Source: JAEUQQ01 sp963697285
GTDB taxonomy: Bacteria; Acidobacteriota; Vicinamibacteria; Vicinamibacterales; JAFNAJ01
Assembly: GCA_963697285.1 (NCBI GenBank)
Contig: CAVONI010000011.1
Span: 1,612,001-1,676,000 of the forward strand
Direction: 5' to 3'
DNA length: 64,000 nt
Shown piece after piece: positions 52,250 through 62,200 of this stretch; the stretch's first letter is position 1; each line of letters begins with the position of its first letter. The notes below the pieces were generated by a model. That model saw nothing but the letters and a program-made list of their open reading frames with translations, made no database searches and had not been told where the DNA came from. Both the position numbers and the translations under genes were made by a program.

Positions 52250-53710
52250 ATGTCTGCACGTGCATGGATTGCAGCACTCGTCGTGGTTGGCGGTGCCTTC
52301 GTCGTTCGCCCGGCCGAGCCCGTGATCTCGGCCTCCGCGGCGGCTGGACCGGACGCCACCACCACGCTCGACGACCAGGTCGAGTTGGCCGTCACCGTCT
52401 ACAACTCCGACCTCGCGCTGGTGCGCGACGTGCGCGAGCTCCAGATCCCGCGCGGCGTCGGCAACCTCCGCTTCATGGACATCGCGGCCACCGTCAACCC
52501 GGCCACGGTCCACTTCCGTTCGCTCACCGAACCGACGCGCGTGAGCGTCCTCGAGCAGAACTACGAGTACGACCTGCTCGAACCCGAGAAACTGCTGCGC
52601 AAGTACGTCGGCCGCGATGTCACGCTCGTGCGCACCCGGCAGGAGGGTGGCACGACGAAGCAGGAGGAGGTCACCGCGCGCCTCCTCAGCTACAACAACG
52701 CCCCCGTCTGGCGGATCGGCAACGAGATCGTGACGGGGCTGCACCCGGATCACATCCGCTTCCCGGAGTTGCCCGACAGCCTGTACTCGCGTCCCACGCT
52801 GATCTGGACCATCGACAACACCGGCGCGACGAACCACAAGGTCGAGGCCTCGTACCTGGCGGGCCAGCTCTCGTGGAACGCCGACTACGTCCTCACCGTG
52901 TCGCGCGACGACAAGGAGGCCGACGTCGACGCGTGGGTGACCGTGACGAACAACAGCGGCACCGCGTTCAGGAACGCCACCCTGCAACTCGTGGCCGGCG
53001 AGCTCAACCGCGTGCGCGAGAAGCTCGGCAGGATGGTCATGCAGGAGATGGCTGCCGCCCCAGCCGCCGCGCCGCCGATGGCCCAGGAGGCGTTCTCGGA
53101 CTATCACCTCTACACGCTGGGCCGCAAGACGACGATCAACAACAACCAGACCAAGCAGGTGAGCATGTTCACCGGCACCGGTGTGCCCGTGCAGAAGCGT
53201 TACGTGGTCTCGGGGCAGCACTTCTACTACCGCAACCAGCAGGACCCCGGCTCGCCGGTGAAAGACGATGTCCAGGTGTTCTACCAGTTCAGGAACGAGG
53301 CGAAGGCCGGCCTGGGCATGCCGATGCCGTCGGGAACGGTGCGCGTCTACCAGCACGACTCGAAGGGCGGGCTGCAGTTCGTCGGCGAGGATCGCATCGA
53401 GCACACGCCGAAGGACGAGACGCTGAACCTCAAGATCGGCAACGCCTTCGACGTCGTCTGCGAGCGCAAGCAGACCGACTTCGAGAAGATCGCGAACAAC
53501 GTCTACGAGATGGAGTTCGAGGTGACCCTGCGGAACCACAAGGCCACGCCCGTGTCGGTCGAGGTCAACGAACCGATCGGCGGCTCGTGGCGGATGGTCA
53601 GCAACTCGCACCCGTGGACGAAGACCGACGCCTGGGCCGCGCAGTTCACGGTGCCCGTCGCGGCAGATGGCACCGCGGTGCTGAAGTACCGCGTGCGGGT
53701 GACGTACTGA
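52250..53710 (+). CDS. DUF4139 domain protein, secreted
   Basis: A 486-residue protein. The ATG at 52250 lies 11 bases after AGGAG and gives a signal peptide (MSARAWIAALVVVGGAFVVR). The body matches the DUF4139/mucoidy inhibitor-like family: VTVYNSDLALVRDVRELQIP, IDNTGATNHKVEASYLAGQL then SWNADYVLTVS, and late strands ending VLKYRVRVTY. These proteins are beta-rich and their role is unknown. The open frame extends upstream through the repeat cluster to 52022 but that part is not protein-like. Confidence 0.87.
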   Translation: MSARAWIAALVVVGGAFVVRPAEPVISASAAAGPDATTTLDDQVELAVTVYNSDLALVRDVRELQIPRGVGNLRFMDIAATVNPATVHFRSLTEPTRVSVLEQNYEYDLLEPEKLLRKYVGRDVTLVRTRQEGGTTKQEEVTARLLSYNNAPVWRIGNEIVTGLHPDHIRFPELPDSLYSRPTLIWTIDNTGATNHKVEASYLAGQLSWNADYVLTVSRDDKEADVDAWVTVTNNSGTAFRNATLQLVAGELNRVREKLGRMVMQEMAAAPAAAPPMAQEAFSDYHLYTLGRKTTINNNQTKQVSMFTGTGVPVQKRYVVSGQHFYYRNQQDPGSPVKDDVQVFYQFRNEAKAGLGMPMPSGTVRVYQHDSKGGLQFVGEDRIEHTPKDETLNLKIGNAFDVVCERKQTDFEKIANNVYEMEFEVTLRNHKATPVSVEVNEPIGGSWRMVSNSHPWTKTDAWAAQFTVPVAADGTAVLKYRVRVTY

Positions 53711-53859
53711 TACGGCTCACCCTCGACGTCGCGGCCCGCACCCCGTGTCGCCTGCGACATCGGCCGCTGGCGATCTTGCACGACGACTGTCGCCGGGATG
53801 GTCAGTGGGCCGACGTTCTCGTGCGATTTCGCGGCTTCGCGATCTGGCCGCCCGTTTGA

Positions 53860-56586
53860 ATGCGACACTTGACCATGCGTCGCACCTGCATCCTGCCACT
53901 TCTCATGTCGACGCTGCCCCTGGCAGCGTCGGCGCAACCCCTTCCACCGATCGTCGCCACGCCGTACGTCTCGGGACTGTCGTTGCCGGTCGCCTTCGTC
54001 CAGGATCCGTCGGCGCCACGCATCCACTACGTCGTGGAGAAAGGCGGACGCGTCCGTGTCGTCCGCCGCAACAGCGGCGGTTCCGGCACGCTCGAGCCCA
54101 CCGACTACCTGAACGTCAGTGGGGCGATCACGACCGACGGCGAGCATGGGCTGCTCGGCATGGCGTGCCCGGCCGATTACGCCTCGCACGGTCACTGCTA
54201 CGTCAACTTCACCAACCAGAGTGGCGACACGGTGATCGCGCGGTTCACCCGCTCGCTCGCCAACCCGCTCGTTGCCGATCCCGCGTCGCGCTTCGACCTG
54301 CGGTGGAGCGATGGCAACCGCACGATCGCCCAGCCGTACTTCAACCACAACGGAGGCACCCTCCGCTTCGGTCCCGACGGCTACCTCTACATCGGGATGG
54401 GTGACGGCGGCAGCCACGACGACCCCGAACACCGCGCGCAGGATCCGAACACGCTGTTGGGGAAGATGCTGCGCATCGACGTCCACGTCGAACCCGGCAA
54501 CGAAGACGGCATGCGCGTGCCGGCCGACAACCCGTTCCTCGACAGCGTGCCGGTCGCCGCGCGGCCCGAGATCTGGGCATTCGGCCTGCGCAACCCGTGG
54601 AAGTTCGCGTTCGACGATCCCCGCCTGGGCGGCACCGGGGCCATGGTCATCGCCGACGTCGGCCAGGATGCGCGCGAAGAGGTGAACTACGAGCCATCCG
54701 GGGCGGGTGGCCGCAACTACGGCTGGCGCAACTTCGAGGGCACGGGCGCGCACGTCACCACGCAGCCACTGGCCTATGGTCCGGCTACGGCGCCGGTTCA
54801 CGAGTACCTGCACCTCGATCAACCCGACGGCGTCGGCGACTCCATCTCGGGCGGTGCGGTGTATCGCGGGCTCGCGCTTGATCCCCTGTACGTGGGCCGG
54901 TACTTCTTCGCCGACTTCGTGAGCCATCGCGTGTTCTCGATCGCGCTGACGGTCAATCCCATCACGGGTGAGGCGACACCGAGCGACCTGCGCGAGCACA
55001 CCGCAGAACTCGGCGGCGCCGGCGCACTTGGAGGCATCGTCGCCATCGAGACCGACGCCGATGGCGAGCTCTACATCGTCAGCTTCAACGGCACGGTGTT
55101 CCGCATCGGCGCCGCCAATCCCGACGTGGACAGCGATGGCCTGGACGACGCGTGGGAACGCCGGTTCGGGCTGGATCCCGCCAGCGCATCAGGCGCCGAT
55201 GGCGCCGCGGGCGATCCCGACAACGACGGCCGGACCAATGCGGTGGAAGCCTCAGCCGGCACACATCCCAACGGCCTCGTGACGCGCTACCTCGCGGAGG
55301 GCGCCACCAGCACGTTCTTCGATCTCTCGATCGACCTGGCGAACTCGACCATCGGCACTGCGCGGGCCGTCGTGCGATTCCTGCGATCCGACGGGCAGGT
55401 GTTCGCGCTCGACGTGCTCGTGCCTGCATCGCGCCGCGTCTCGATCGACCCGCGCACCATTGCCGGCCTCGAGACCGCGGAGTTCTCGACCATCGTCGAA
55501 TCGGATGTCGAGATCGCCGTCTCGCGCGACATGCACTGGGATGCGGCCCGGCGCTACGGCGCGCACGCCGAACGCGCGGCCACGGCCGCATCAAACGAGT
55601 GGTTCCTGGCCGAGGGCGCCACGCACTCGGGCTTGCAGCTGTTCTACCTGCTGCAGAATCCCAACGCGTTCGGCGTCGAGGTCGACATCACGTACCTGTT
55701 CGCCGGCGGACAGCCGCCGCTGACGAAGCGCTACTCGCTCGCACCCACCTCGCGGCAGACGATCTGGGTGAACCGCGAAGACCCGAGCCTCGCCGCGACC
55801 GACGTCTCGGCGCAGATCAAGACCACCGACAACAGCGGCATCGTTGTCGAGCGCGCGCTGTATCGTGATCGTCCCGGCGAGTCCTTCTCGGCCGGCCACG
55901 ACGGTGCCGGTGCGACCGTGCCGGCGACCGAGTGGTACCTCGCCGAGGGCGCCACGCAGACGCTGTTCGACCTGTTCGTGCTGATTGCCAACCCCGGACT
56001 CGTGCCCGCGCAGGTGCAAGCGCGCTTCCTGTTGCCCAACGGCACGAGCACGACCACCACGCGGACCATTCCCCCGCAGAGCCGCGACACCATCTGGGTC
56101 GACAAGGAGCCCGGGCTCGCCGCCACCTCGCTGTCAACCGTGGTGACGTCGCTGAATGCCGTCCCAATCGTCGTCGAGCGGGCGATGTGGTGGGGCGATG
56201 CAAGCGGATGGTACGAGGCGCACGTCTCGCTCGGCTCGACGAACGTCGGTGCCGAATGGCTGCTCTCGGAGGGCAAGGCTGGTTACGCCGAGAGCGCGCA
56301 GACGTACGTGCTCGTGTCGAACACCGGCGGCGTCGGCGACACCGTGGACGTGACCGTGCTCTACGAGGATCGCACCCCCGAGATGAAGTCTTACACGGTG
56401 AACGCGGGCACCCGCTTCACCATCAACGTCGGTGACGAGTTCCCCAACGCCATGCAGCGCAGGTTCGGCGTGCGCGTCGCGGCGCGCGCCATCTCGACAC
56501 TCGCCGTCGAGGGCTCGGTCTACAACGACGCCGACGGCGACTTCTGGGCCGCCGGCACCAACCTGCTGGCGACGAAGATGCGGTAA
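53860..56586 (+). CDS. PQQ-type sugar (glucose/sorbosone) dehydrogenase with four C-terminal repeats
   Basis: A 908-residue secreted protein. The signal peptide ends near PLAASAQP. A six-blade propeller of the PQQ-dependent glucose/sorbosone dehydrogenase family covers residues 30-415: GEHGLLGMACP, GGTLRFGPDGYLYIGMGDGG, IWAFGLRNPWKFAFDD, DVGQDAREEVNYE. A calcium-binding segment DVDSDGLDDAWERRFG follows. From about residue 475 come four repeats of about 105 residues, each starting with an aromatic or Arg residue and LAEGAT or LSEGK (near 476, 581, 692 and 801), like the DUF5719 class. It probably oxidises sugars or binds glycans in the periplasm or outside. Start at 53860 or 53875. Confidence 0.85.
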   Translation: MRHLTMRRTCILPLLMSTLPLAASAQPLPPIVATPYVSGLSLPVAFVQDPSAPRIHYVVEKGGRVRVVRRNSGGSGTLEPTDYLNVSGAITTDGEHGLLGMACPADYASHGHCYVNFTNQSGDTVIARFTRSLANPLVADPASRFDLRWSDGNRTIAQPYFNHNGGTLRFGPDGYLYIGMGDGGSHDDPEHRAQDPNTLLGKMLRIDVHVEPGNEDGMRVPADNPFLDSVPVAARPEIWAFGLRNPWKFAFDDPRLGGTGAMVIADVGQDAREEVNYEPSGAGGRNYGWRNFEGTGAHVTTQPLAYGPATAPVHEYLHLDQPDGVGDSISGGAVYRGLALDPLYVGRYFFADFVSHRVFSIALTVNPITGEATPSDLREHTAELGGAGALGGIVAIETDADGELYIVSFNGTVFRIGAANPDVDSDGLDDAWERRFGLDPASASGADGAAGDPDNDGRTNAVEASAGTHPNGLVTRYLAEGATSTFFDLSIDLANSTIGTARAVVRFLRSDGQVFALDVLVPASRRVSIDPRTIAGLETAEFSTIVESDVEIAVSRDMHWDAARRYGAHAERAATAASNEWFLAEGATHSGLQLFYLLQNPNAFGVEVDITYLFAGGQPPLTKRYSLAPTSRQTIWVNREDPSLAATDVSAQIKTTDNSGIVVERALYRDRPGESFSAGHDGAGATVPATEWYLAEGATQTLFDLFVLIANPGLVPAQVQARFLLPNGTSTTTTRTIPPQSRDTIWVDKEPGLAATSLSTVVTSLNAVPIVVERAMWWGDASGWYEAHVSLGSTNVGAEWLLSEGKAGYAESAQTYVLVSNTGGVGDTVDVTVLYEDRTPEMKSYTVNAGTRFTINVGDEFPNAMQRRFGVRVAARAISTLAVEGSVYNDADGDFWAAGTNLLATKMR

Positions 56587-56664
56587 GGGACGGGACGGGG
56601 ACGGGCACGGGCGACGGGCCGCCTCATGGGTACGGGCCGCGTCACGGGCCGCGCAACGGGGGAC

Positions 56665-57085
56665 GGGCCGCGCGGGGGCGCGGCCCCTACACCATCGAAT
56701 GTGAACCCGACATCGAATTGGGGGCCGCGGTACGCGTTTGGTTGGGTGCCTGCAGGTGTAGGGCCGCACCCCTGTGCGGCCCGAACACCTGTTCACACGA
56801 CGCATTACCTATTCACACAACGCGAACGGGTTCCCGTGGACGCGAACGCACTTCACGGGCCGCGCAACGGGGACGGGCCGCGCGGGGCGCGGCCCCTACA
56901 CCCACAACTGCCAACGACGCGTACGAACCGCAACGCAACCGGACGCACACGGGCGCGAGACACGGGCGCGGGCCACGCTACGGGCACGGGCCGCACTGGG
57001 GTGCGGCCCCTACACGAATTCGAATGTGTATCGGGTTGGTGTGGGTGTCTGGGCCAGGTGTAGGGGCCGCACCCTGTGCGGCCCG
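56665..57085. repeat. REP-like palindromes, cluster 2 (five copies)
   Basis: Copies at 56665-56693 (+), 56754-56783 (-), 56875-56902 (+), 56988-57015 (+) and 57056-57085 (-). They fill most of the 521-base region between the dehydrogenase and the SppA gene, with further degenerate ACGGGCCGCG-type strings between 56590 and 56680. Some copies have the GC-to-AT pair change that keeps the hairpin (GCGC/GCGC versus GCAC/GTGC). Confidence 0.88.
56754..56837. repeat. Duplicate of the sppA 3' end
   Basis: This 84-bp stretch matches 57056-57136 closely, including one REP-like palindrome, the string GCATTACCTATTCACACAAC and CGAACGGGTTCCCGT. The second copy contains the last eight codons and stop of the SppA gene on the minus strand. 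It is a segmental duplication that reached into coding DNA. Confidence 0.75.
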
Positions 57086-57107
57086 ACCTACTCACACGCC
57101 GCATTAC

Positions 57108-58223
57108 CTATTCACACAACGCGAACGGGTTCCCGTAATAGGCCAACGGGAATCGGGCCTGCGCGTCGCACAGGTCGCGCCTGACGATGGCCGTCGGGTC
57201 GGCGCCGGCGGTGGGCGGGGCGAAGCCGAAGCGGGATTGCAGCATCTGGCCCAGCCATCCCTGCTGCTCGGCGTGCGGGCGCACCAGTTGGTAATCACTT
57301 CCCAGCTTCGTCAACGTGGCGAGTTCCGCGATCGCGCTCGTGCGGTCCTTCGTGCCGTCGATCAGCTTGAAGGCCTCAGCCTGCTCGTTGCCGAAGATAT
57401 GCGCGCCCATCTCGTCTCGAATCGTGACTTCGGCGATGCCGCGGTTCCCGGCGACGTGGCGCACGAACGCCGCGTACTCGATGTTGACGCCGTCCTGCAG
57501 CACCCGAATCTCCTCGGGCGTTGCGCGGCGGAAGGGGTTCCCCAGGTCCTTGCCGCGGCCCGCCGAGATGACCACCTGCTCGATCCCGTTCTGCGTGACG
57601 ATGCCGCCGCCGAGGATGCCGCCGTCGGTGGCCATCGGCTTGTTGTAGTACTGCCACACCGGCCCGATCACGCCGATGCTGCCGATGAAGGATCCGTGAT
57701 CCGCGTAGACCTTGTCGGCTCCCACCATCGCCATCACGCCGCCCGAGGCCGAGAGCCCTTCGATCCAGGCGACAACGGGCTTCTTCGACTGGCGAAACGC
57801 CATGACCCCGTCGTGAATCGCGCGGGCGCCGAAGATCGTCCCGCCGGGCGTCTGCATGTGGAGCATGACCCCCTTGATCGACGAGTCGTTGGCCGCATCT
57901 TCGAGGATTCGGCGGATGACGTATCCGTAGGTCGCCTGCGGGACGAAGAACATCGTCGCGAGGTCGCGTGGCGGCGTGCCGAGGATGACGCCGTCGATGC
58001 GCAGCACCAGCAGCTTGTTGGCACTCGCCGCCTTGCCGCTGACAAACGTGTAGCCGGTCGGCCCCGTGCCGGCGCCGCGGCCACCGGCGGCCGCCACGCC
58101 CGCGCCGATGCCCGCCCCGAATGTCAGGAAGGCCACGCTCAACACGACGAGGGCGAAGAGCGCCCCGAAGGTGACGCCGAAGACGAACCCGATACCCTTC
58201 AGGAACCCATCACGAACTGGCAT
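57108..58223 (-). CDS. sppA: Signal peptide peptidase SppA (S49 family)
   Basis: A 371-residue protein, the short form of SppA. The ATG at 58223 follows AAGGAA; an N-terminal membrane helix (GIGFVFGVTFGALFALVVLS) anchors it. The S49 core contains GVMLHMQTPGG, WIEGLSASGGVMAM with the catalytic Ser, and ADHGSFIGSIGVIG, with a Lys of the GKDLGNPFR segment as probable general base. It cleaves remnant signal peptides or other membrane peptides on the periplasmic side. Its last codons lie within a duplicated segment. Confidence 0.88.
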   Translation of the reverse strand: MPVRDGFLKGIGFVFGVTFGALFALVVLSVAFLTFGAGIGAGVAAAGGRGAGTGPTGYTFVSGKAASANKLLVLRIDGVILGTPPRDLATMFFVPQATYGYVIRRILEDAANDSSIKGVMLHMQTPGGTIFGARAIHDGVMAFRQSKKPVVAWIEGLSASGGVMAMVGADKVYADHGSFIGSIGVIGPVWQYYNKPMATDGGILGGGIVTQNGIEQVVISAGRGKDLGNPFRRATPEEIRVLQDGVNIEYAAFVRHVAGNRGIAEVTIRDEMGAHIFGNEQAEAFKLIDGTKDRTSAIAELATLTKLGSDYQLVRPHAEQQGWLGQMLQSRFGFAPPTAGADPTAIVRRDLCDAQARFPLAYYGNPFALCE

Positions 58224-58424
58224 GCCGCATTCCTTGCGTGTGAAGACACGATGGCGGGGGCAGACGCCGCCTCCCTCCACGAACTGCAATCTACTCGCGA
58301 CGGGAGCGCCGGTCGCACAGGCGCGACCGCTTTAGCACTGTAGCCCGATGCGGGGACCGGCGCAAAGTGTGCGGGGGAGAAACCCGCGCCTGACCCGCGC
58401 ACGGGCCGCGGGGGGTCGGGCGTG

Positions 58425-58524
58425 AGGTGTAGGGGCCGCGCCCCCGCGCGGCCCGGAACCTTGCACCCGCACGGGATCGGCGACAGGCGTATCCGGGCCG
58501 CGCGGGGGCGCGGCCCCTACACCT
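58425..58524. repeat. REP-like palindromes, cluster 3 (two copies)
   Basis: Copies at 58425-58455 (minus) and 58495-58524 (plus), arranged with CTACACC-type tails pointing outward. They lie in the 392-base region between the sppA start and the PEP-CTERM gene, which holds no gene. Confidence 0.85.
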
Positions 58525-58563
58525 GGCAAGGTGAGGTCGTGCGGATGCTGAACCGCGAAACGA

Positions 58564-58594
58564 CGCGGACGCCCCGGTGCATGGGGCGTCCGCG
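58564..58594 (-). terminator. Stem-loop after the PEP-CTERM gene
   Basis: A perfect 12-bp inverted repeat (CGCGGACGCCCC, 58564-58575, complement 58583-58594) with a 7-base loop lies 21 bases after the stop of the minus-strand PEP-CTERM gene. No T-tract, but stem strength supports termination. Confidence 0.65.
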
Positions 58595-58615
58595 CGTACG
58601 GTGGAACTCCGCTCG

Positions 58616-59131
58616 TCAGTTGCGGCGACGACGTGTGACGGCCGCGCCGGCCAGGGCCATGGCGAGCAGGCCCAGCGTCGCGGGTTCGGGCACTGCGGTC
58701 ACATCAAAGCTGGCCAGTTCGCTCGAAAACCCTTGCGGTGCCCCGAGGGCGTCAAAGGTGTCGAATGCGAACTCGACATCGAACGTCTCGGGCACGTTCA
58801 ATGGCGCCAGAGAGTCGAACATGAAGAAAGCGAACCCCTGCAACACGGCGCCGGGAGCCAGCAGGAGGCCCTGGTTGTCGAACCACGACGTATCGAGGAA
58901 CCCGAGCGCTGTTGGATTGGCACCGGTGTAGTTGAGCGTCGGCTGGTCGATGTACAGGGCCGACACGTTGGTCAACGTGAAATCGATCTGAACGTCCTGC
59001 CCCGGTGCGCCCTGCACGGGGTTCGGGCTGATGGCGATGTCCAGGAGCGGGGCGGCGCTCGCCGGGATGGCGAGCAGGCCAGCCATGCTCATGGCGGCGG
59101 CGAGCATGATGCGGGTGATGGTGCTCTTCAC
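58616..59131 (-). CDS. PEP-CTERM sorting-signal protein
   Basis: A 171-residue protein. The GTG at 59131 follows CTGGAGA and gives a signal peptide (VKSTITRIMLAAAMSMAGLL). The body is a beta-sandwich-like domain without known activity (ISPNPVQGAPGQDVQIDFTL). The C-terminus has the sorting signal TAVPEPATLGLLAMALAGAA then RRRRN. An exosortase elsewhere in the genome should process it. It is co-directional with the nuclease gene upstream but a strong hairpin separates them. Confidence 0.9.
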   Translation of the reverse strand: MKSTITRIMLAAAMSMAGLLAIPASAAPLLDIAISPNPVQGAPGQDVQIDFTLTNVSALYIDQPTLNYTGANPTALGFLDTSWFDNQGLLLAPGAVLQGFAFFMFDSLAPLNVPETFDVEFAFDTFDALGAPQGFSSELASFDVTAVPEPATLGLLAMALAGAAVTRRRRN

Positions 59132-59160
59132 TGACAGTCTCCAGAGGCAATGAGGGATGC

Positions 59161-59188
59161 CCGGCCGGCGCATCCCTGCGCCGGCCGG
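59161..59188 (-). terminator. Stem-loop after the nuclease gene
   Basis: A perfect 12-bp inverted repeat (CCGGCCGGCGCA, 59161-59172, complement 59177-59188) with a 4-base loop lies 17 bases after the stop of the nuclease gene. Confidence 0.65.
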
Positions 59189-59204
59189 ACGAGTGCGTGA
59201 CCGC

Positions 59205-62200
59205 CTACTTGATGACGGTCTGCGTGGACGAGAACCGCAGCGCATCCCCCGCGGCGGACTTGAGACTGCCCGTTTCGGTGACCGTGAACCGCGTCACCCC
59301 AGCTGGCACGTTCAGTTGCAGCGTGCGCACCACCGACTGCCCAGGTGCGATCACGCCGAGCGAAATCGGCAGCGCCGGCCCCGCGAGCGTGACCGTCCCG
59401 ATTCCGGCCATGGTGCGGAACGTGATCCCCTCGACGCGGCCGTCGATCACGTTGCCGGTGCCGCTGTTGGTGAAGCGCACGTCGATCGTGGCCGCACCAG
59501 CCGTCTTGGCGACCACCTGCCCGACCAGGCGCGGAGCGCCCATCGCGAACGCCACCACGACGCCGTCGTGATCCGTCAGCCGAGCGGGCGTGTTCGGGTC
59601 GTTGCGCTGTGTCTCGGGCTGGTCGGCGTTGCTGCGGCTGAAGCTGACCCGGCTCACGTAGTTCACGAGGTTCTGCGTGACCAGCGCGTGGTCGAGCACC
59701 TGCGCGTTGCCGTCGAACGAGTACCAGTACCTGTTGGACGGCGGCACGAACGTCACGAGGTTGACGAGGTTCGGGTTGACCAGGTCGGCACCCGCCAGCA
59801 CCACCTCTGACGCCGGAGCCGGGCTCCCGACGATGGAGCCGATCACGTCGACGTATCCGTCAGAGACCTCGAATGCGTTGAAGTCGCCAACGAGCACGAT
59901 GCGCTCGGCGGGATTGGCCACCTGCAGTCCCTGCACGTGGTTGGCCAGGAACTCGGCCTGCGCGAGGCGCTTCGCGCGGACACGCGCACCCGCGCTTCCG
60001 GGGTCGTCGATCCCGTTCAGCGACCGCAGGTGGTTCACGATCACCGTCAGCGCCAGGGGCGATCCAGTCGCCGGTGTGACCGTTGCCCGCAGCTCGAGCG
60101 GCGGACGGTCGTTGAGCAGGGAGCCATCGAGCGCGAACACGGTGTCCTTGCCGAACTGCTGCACCGACGTCACCGCGACCGCCGTCTTGACGAGGAAGCC
60201 GACGTTGATGCCGCCGATGTCGTTGCCCTGCACCAGGTACGCCTGGTACAGGGGATCCACCTGCGATGCCGCGATGGCATCAGCGCTGACCTTGGCCGCC
60301 AGGTCCTGCAGCGTGGCCAGGTTCTCCATCTCGACGACCGCGAGGATGTCTGGCGTCCGCAGGACGTTGCGGATCGTCAGCGACGCCTTGTTGAGGCGAT
60401 TCTGGTACGCCGTGGGTGTCAACACCACGTCGCCGATCGGACTCGGCGCGTTGACGGTGTCGTAGAACCGCTCAAAGTTGAGCGCCCCGACCGTGACCTC
60501 TTCCGGGCGGGCTGCCGGAACGGAGGAGACCCCCGCACCGGGCGACACGCCAGGCGTAACGCTCGGATCGACGAGCAGGGTGTAGTTGCTGAAGCTGTTG
60601 TCGAGGATGCCCACGAGGTTCGTGACCAGCGCACCCGTCGACACGTCGATGGGTGTTCCGCCCACGAGACCGTCATCGACGCGCAGGCGCTCGGGGTTGG
60701 TGTCGAAGCGCGTGACCGTCACCGGGGCGCCTGCCGGCAGCGGCGCGAACGCATCGATCCCTGCCTCACGGAAGGGCCGCGCGTAGTCAGGCAGCACGCC
60801 GAAGAACACGCCGGTGGAGGTGGCCGTCGCGTTCGCTTCCGACGTGCCTGCTGCCGAGTTCGGTCCGCCGTCGGTCGGGGCGACGACGACGAGTTGGTTC
60901 ACCTCGACCCGCATGCCCTCGTACGGCTCGAGGCCGCCGAGCGTCGCGAAGCCTGCCGCAGTCAACGTCACCGGAGCCGGCAACGCGAACCCACTTCCCA
61001 ACGGCGTCACCGTCGGGCTGACGAGTTGTGTCGCCTTGAAGGATCCCGGCGGTGCCGAAGAGCTTCCGAACTCGCTGACCGTGCCCGTTACCTGCACGTA
61101 GTTCCCAATCACCGCTGGCGCGGGCGGTGCGGACGAGGTGAATACGAACAGGCCCTCTGACGTCATGGTGTTGCCATCGACGTCTGCCGCGGTGCTCTGG
61201 ATGAAGAACCCGTTCGTGCGAATCCCTGTCACGATGCCCCGTGTGATGACCGTGTTTCCGAGGATCGGCGACTCGGCGCCGGCGCCCTGGATGGCGCTGA
61301 TGGTCGTCGCCACGATCGGGATCGTGACCGTCAGGTCGAGTTGCGCCGTGGCCGATCGCGCCTCGGCGTCCGTGGCCAGGAACGACACCGTCTTCACGCC
61401 CGCCGTCGCGGTGACCGTCGTGCTGAGCGAGAAGATGTTGTCTCCCGATACCTGATCACCGTTCGTGCCGTTGTCGAAGAGCGGCGCCGTCGCTGAACCG
61501 CCGATGGCGCTGAGGTTGGCGGTGACCGACAAGCCGGTGCTCGCCGGATTGGCACCTGGCGTCACCGTCGCTTTCAGGAGCGTCGAGGAACCCGTGTCCA
61601 CCGTCTGCGGCGTGGCCGTCACCGTCATCGTCGGAGGCACCGGTCCGGAAACCGGCGTCCCGGTGATCGAGATGTCGTCGATGCCGACCCACTCGTCGTT
61701 GCCGACCGCGTTGGTCGTCATGATGCGAAGCTGCACGACCGCCTGGTTGTCGGCTGCGGCGGGGAGGGTCGCGCTCACGGGCGTGACGAGCGTGGCCAGG
61801 CTGGGGCCGGTGGTCGCGTCGGCGACGAAGCCCGCGGGAACGTTCGTGAAGTTCCCGGTGGTGCCCACGCGGAACTGCAGGGCGACCGGTTGAATCGCGT
61901 TGTCGGTCGTCCCGTCGATATCGCGCAGGTTGTAGCTCACCGAGATCGCCTGGTTTCCCGTGGTCGCCACGCTGATCAGGATGAAGGGCGCGTCGGCCGT
62001 TCCCGACCCGTTCAGCGCGATGGTCGGATTGGCGAGTTGGAACTCGGCCACGCCACCATTCGTGATGGCCGTGTTGGTCTGGTTCGCGATCACGTCGACG
62101 ACGCCCGTGCCATCGACGACGATCGTTTGCGGGTCCGTGCCAGTCGAGGTTGTCAGGTCGTCGCCACGGTAGCCCGTGATGCCCGGGACCCCGGACCAGT

